7,324 bases of DNA from Eubacteriales Family XIII. Incertae Sedis bacterium. Lineage in GTDB: Bacteria; Bacillota; Clostridia; Peptostreptococcales; Anaerovoracaceae. This document shows, piece after piece, positions 4,941 through 7,324 of the stretch. The notes beneath the pieces were generated by a model that saw only the letters and a program-made list of their open reading frames with translations, ran no database searches and was not told the origin of the DNA. Position 1 is the stretch's first letter. Every line of letters begins with the position of its first letter. The stretch covers positions 1 to 7,324 of the forward strand of contig JAISEX010000106.1 of NCBI GenBank assembly GCA_031263875.1, in the 5' to 3' direction. The translations under genes and the position numbers were made by a program.

Positions 4941-6092
4941 CTACAGAACCCGCACGCTGATCACGCCTTCAAAGTCGAAGGCTTTTCGTATCGCGGCCTC
5001 ATTGATCTCGTTATCGACGTCTATTATCGTGTAGGCGTTGTCGCCGTTGCTCTTGTTGATCAGCTTGCTGATATTCACGTTCATCTCGGCGAGGACGCCC
5101 GTGATCTTTCCGAGCATGGACGGGATATTGCGGTTGAGAACGCAGATGCGCGACACGGTCGACTTCGGCCCCGGCGTGGTCGTGGGGAAGTTGACGGAGT
5201 TCTCGATAATGCCGTGTTCGAGGTAGTTCATGGTCTGCCGGACGGCCATAACAGCGCAGTTTTCCTCCGATTCCTTCGTTGACGCGCCGAGATGCGGGAT
5301 CAGGATCGCGCCGTCGGTATCGAGAAGCTCGTCCGTCGGGAAGTCGGTCACATAGCGCCGCAGCTTCTTTTCCGCAAGCGCGCGCTTCACGTCCGCGCCG
5401 ACGACCAAACTGTCGCGCGAAAAGTTCAGCAGCGTGGCCTTGTTCTTCATCGCGTCGATAATTTCATAATTAAACATTCCCTTTGTCTGCTCCATCGCGG
5501 GCACATGTATCGTGACGAAGTCGCAGTGCGGCAGCAGGGCGGGCAGCGACTCGTAGAGCCGCACGGACGGCGAGAGATCGTGCGCGTTTTGCACGGAGAT
5601 ATACGGGTCGTAGCCGACGACCGTCATGCCGAGATCCTTCGCGGCGTTCGCCACCATAACGCCGATGTAACCGAGGCCGACCACGGCGAGCGTCTTGCCG
5701 CGAACCTCCTCGCCGGCGAACCGCGCCTTGTTTTTCTCAACATTGTCGACGTGGAAATTGAGCGAGTTGACCCAACCGACCGCGTCGATCACATTGCGCG
5801 ACGACATCAGCATAGCTGTCAGAACGAGTTCCTTCACGGCATTCGCGTTCGCCCCGGGCGTGTTGAACACGACGATGCCCTTCGCGGAACACGCGTCGAT
5901 CGGAATATTGTTGGTGCCCGCGCCCGCGCGCGTGATCGAGAGCAGATTCGGGCCGAATTCCATCGAATGCATATCCTGGCTCCGCACCAAAACAGCGGCA
6001 GCCTCGGAAAAATCCTCGGTCTTTTCGTAGGAATCCGTAAAAAGATTGACGCCCTTCGGCGATATTTTGTTCAGCAACGCGACTTTATACAT
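4941..6092 (-). CDS. serA: D-3-phosphoglycerate dehydrogenase (short form with C-terminal ACT domain)
   Basis: Catalyses the NAD-linked oxidation of 3-phosphoglycerate to 3-phosphohydroxypyruvate, the first step of serine synthesis, in the cytoplasm. It has 383 residues. The substrate-binding part carries TRAGAGTNNIP (54-64) and NTPGANANAV (77-86). The nucleotide-binding fold has GLGYIG (139-144) with an acidic Asp162 about 20 residues on. Catalytic candidates are Arg226 (NFSRDSLV), Glu255 (FPTDELL) and His267 (IPHLGAS). Residues about 313-383 form an ACT domain, which in this family usually binds serine or another amino acid for feedback control. No intervening ASB domain is present, as expected for the short type. 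It stands alone without serC or serB nearby. The start at 6092 is supported by GGAGAG (6106-6101) 8 nt upstream. A related 2-hydroxyacid dehydrogenase role is possible, but the ACT domain favours SerA. Confidence 0.88.
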   Translation of the reverse strand: MYKVALLNKISPKGVNLFTDSYEKTEDFSEAAAVLVRSQDMHSMEFGPNLLSITRAGAGTNNIPIDACSAKGIVVFNTPGANANAVKELVLTAMLMSSRNVIDAVGWVNSLNFHVDNVEKNKARFAGEEVRGKTLAVVGLGYIGVMVANAAKDLGMTVVGYDPYISVQNAHDLSPSVRLYESLPALLPHCDFVTIHVPAMEQTKGMFNYEIIDAMKNKATLLNFSRDSLVVGADVKRALAEKKLRRYVTDFPTDELLDTDGAILIPHLGASTKESEENCAVMAVRQTMNYLEHGIIENSVNFPTTTPGPKSTVSRICVLNRNIPSMLGKITGVLAEMNVNISKLINKSNGDNAYTIIDVDNEINEAAIRKAFDFEGVISVRVL

Positions 6093-6137
6093 CGACTATT
6101 CTCTCCGTTCATCATAATTCATCACACATTTATTCTA

Positions 6138-6170
6138 ATTATAATACCATTTATAGCACTCATTTGTCAG
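6138..6170 (-). promoter_or_regulatory. Candidate sigma-70-type promoter of serA
   Basis: On the minus strand a perfect TATAAT (6143-6138) lies about 45 nt before the serA start, in an AT-rich stretch. The best -35-like element, CTGACA (6170-6165), is 21 nt away, longer than the usual 16-19, so the -35 is uncertain. Confidence 0.4.
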
Positions 6171-6220
6171 GCGGCGCTGGCAAAACGCGAGGTTGCTTGG
6201 CGGGAATGGTTCTGTTTTTC

Positions 6221-6572
6221 GGGCGCATGGGGGCACTCAAAACGATTTTGTCAATAATCTGCAGGATAGTATTACGCGAATATTTATAAAAATGACCTTT
6301 TATTTTGAGTGCCCCCACCGGGCTCTGCGGGGCTTCGGCCACGGCGCTAACGACAAGCGCGAGAAATGCGGAGCGCCGCGTTTCCAATTAATGAAATTTC
6401 CTTGCGTCCGCGTCCGCGCCGCGGCTGCTTCGCACCCCTCCGATCCCGTGCGCGGGACATGCGCGAACTTCCGTGCCGTCTTCACACCGTCTGTCAGTAC
6501 GGTTCCAAGCCGCGACCTTGTGCGAGAAAGCCCATAACACGCCCGCCCTACTACGGCGTTCCCGTTTCTCGC
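6221..6572 (+). repeat. Dispersed intergenic repeat, copy B (plus orientation)
   Basis: This is the counterpart of 4721-4875 in the opposite orientation. Shared blocks are GGGCGCATGGGG (6221-6232) and CCCCACCGGGCT (6313-6324), GCGGCTGCT through CGCACCCCTCC to ACATGCG (6421-6463), and CTACGGCGT followed by TTTCTCGC (6551-6572). It differs from copy A by an 80-nt segment between the two 12-mers and by extra sequence between the later blocks, including a CGGCGCT/AGCGCCG inverted repeat near 6342-6377. No protein family is recognisable in any frame. The two copies bracket serA. Confidence 0.6.
6228..6317. repeat. 90-bp palindromic AT-rich element inside repeat copy B
   Basis: Perfect 15-bp inverted arms TGGGGGCACTCAAAA (6228-6242) and TTTTGAGTGCCCCCA (6303-6317) flank a 60-nt AT-rich centre with no ORF. 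The surroundings are GC-rich, so the base composition changes abruptly. In copy A the same spot holds only a 5-bp loop, giving an apparent empty site. No direct target duplication is visible. It could be a non-autonomous mobile element or an expanded hairpin loop. Confidence 0.5.
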
Positions 6573-6906
6573 AAACGTAACAAAAAGAACGAGAAAAAAC
6601 CCAACATGCGCCCCTCAATCTGCCGTCGTCCTTCTCATCGCCATTTCCGGGCGGCAACGGGCGGCAGAATGCCGCCCCTACGTTTTTCCAGGCGGTGATT
6701 TTAGCGGCTATGCCCCGGAATCCAAAATAACGGTCACCCGCAAGCGCAGCGAAGCGAGTCCACGCAAGTTCCCAAAGTCCGTGAACAAAATCGCAAGGAA
6801 TGCGCATTTTGCGCCCGCAGCTAGCATAGGGAAACATCATCAATTGAACTTGAGCAAACGCCATACCCGAACAAAACCGCCCGGTATAACATTCCCCGAC
6901 TACGGC
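6573..6906. other. Gene-free stretch with short palindromic and degenerate repeats
   Basis: No ORF here resembles a known protein. The clearest structure is the hairpin at 6659-6677. A segment near 6829-6849, read on the minus strand, resembles 6381-6401 on the plus strand (15 of 19 positions by eye). Translations in those senses share a QLM-x-FP string, so both may be remnants of one older repeat. The reading frame across 6388-7005 on the minus strand appears to be chance. Confidence 0.4.
6659..6677. repeat. REP-like hairpin GGGCGGCA-GAA-TGCCGCCC
   Basis: A perfect 8-bp stem with a 3-nt loop. A partial copy of the arm, GGGCGGCAA, lies directly before it at 6649-6657. Short GC-rich palindromes of this kind are commonly dispersed between genes; I have not counted copies beyond this window. 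It is not followed by a T-run on either strand that would suggest a terminator. Confidence 0.45.
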
Positions 6907-6926
6907 AAAAATCCCCCACACTGGGG
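6907..6926 (-). terminator. Rho-independent terminator of the wall-binding protein gene
   Basis: On the minus strand CCCCA-GTG-TGGGG (6926-6914) is followed by GA and five T (to 6907). It lies 66 nt after the stop codon of the repeat protein. A second hairpin, GCCGC/GCGGC around 6932-6952, lies between the stop codon and this one. Confidence 0.7.
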
Positions 6927-6992
6927 AAGGAGCCGCACATCTCTGCGCGGCCCCCATTCTCCTCATGCGAAATATGCTTTGTTTAATTTGGC

Positions 6993-7324
6993 TTAGCTCA
7001 CCCAAACCCCATTTGCTTTAAATGAATAAACTTTCCCGCCGATATTCCGTTTCCCCGTCAGCATTTTGCCATTGCCGGAAAGGTAGTACCAATTCCCGTC
7101 GGTGTCTTTGAGCCATTTGGCTGCAACCATCGCACCGTTACCTTTAAGATAATACCAACTGCCGTCGTCCTTCACCCAGCCGGTTTTCATCGCGCCGTTT
7201 CCGGCGAGATAGTACCATGCTTTGTAATCGGTATCGTACAGCCAACCCGTCTGCATAATGCCATCCGCGTTCAGGTAATACCACGCCTTGCCATCATGGA
7301 TCCAACCGGTTTGCGCGACGTTGT
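6993..7324 (-). CDS. C-terminal part of a cell-wall-binding repeat protein (N-terminus outside the window)
   Basis: The frame is open to the right edge, giving 109 residues before the stop; ATG codons inside it, including the one at 7256, are repeat residues and not the start. It is built of about five CW_binding_1 (choline-binding-type) repeats of roughly 20 residues. Successive units contain QTGWIHDGKAWYYLNADG, QTGWLYDTDYKAWYYLAGNG, KTGWVKDDGSWYYLKGNG, AKWLKDTDGNWYYLSGNG, and a last unit GGKVYSFKANGVWVS that has lost its central Trp. Such blocks anchor secreted enzymes such as amidases, lysozymes or glucan-binding proteins to wall polymers. The catalytic or adhesive part must lie upstream, outside the window, so the full function cannot be given. 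A good terminator follows. Confidence 0.88.
   Translation of the reverse strand, partial: NVAQTGWIHDGKAWYYLNADGIMQTGWLYDTDYKAWYYLAGNGAMKTGWVKDDGSWYYLKGNGAMVAAKWLKDTDGNWYYLSGNGKMLTGKRNIGGKVYSFKANGVWVS

Noticed and set aside
6388..7005. A 205-codon minus-strand ORF between repeat copy B and the wall-binding protein
   Set aside because: It runs through hairpins, the terminator at 6907-6926 and dispersed repeats, is rich in Arg, Cys and Trp, shows no domain, and overlaps the real C-terminus of the repeat protein. It looks like a chance GC-rich frame.

Overview
The window looks like a GC-rich chromosome fragment from a Gram-positive anaerobe of the Clostridia. Three things point there: strong AAGGAGG ribosome binding sites, a C-terminal block of choline-binding-type (CW_binding_1) cell-wall repeats, and a sigma-54 activator with a PAS domain placed next to an amino-acid transporter. 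No marker gene fixes the genus.

Layout. Positions 1-1415 (minus) hold most of a sigma-54-dependent activator (PAS plus AAA+), cut by the window edge before its DNA-binding domain. Positions 1416-2023 are a long divergent control region. It holds a likely sigma-70-type promoter for the activator, several repeated or palindromic candidate operators, a -24/-12 promoter with canonical spacing at 1680-1695 pointing right, and a leader of about 318 nt rich in hairpins. Positions 2024-3574 (plus) encode a BrnQ/LIVCS-family branched-chain amino acid transporter, followed by a strong hairpin terminator. Positions 3668-4621 (plus) encode an HSL-type alpha/beta hydrolase. Convergent to it, 4941-6092 (minus) encodes a short ACT-domain D-3-phosphoglycerate dehydrogenase (SerA type). 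After about 900 nt with no convincing gene, 6993-7324 (minus) is the C-terminal end of a cell-wall-binding repeat protein, with a good terminator behind it.

How the parts may work together. The activator, the -24/-12 promoter and brnQ form a local circuit: a PAS-sensed signal would switch on branched-chain amino acid uptake through sigma-54 RNA polymerase. The activator carries GAFTSA in place of GAFTGA, in the loop that contacts sigma-54. The hydrolase follows brnQ in the same direction but lies behind a terminator, so co-regulation is possible only by read-through. SerA and the wall-binding protein look functionally separate.

The two non-coding stretches beside serA (about 4721-4875 and 6221-6572) hold diverged copies of one repeat in opposite orientations. 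The right-hand copy carries an AT-rich 80-nt replacement of a hairpin loop, bounded by a perfect 15-bp inverted repeat. I see no CRISPR array, tRNA, rRNA, transposase or phage gene. The least explained parts are the brnQ leader/control region and this repeat family.
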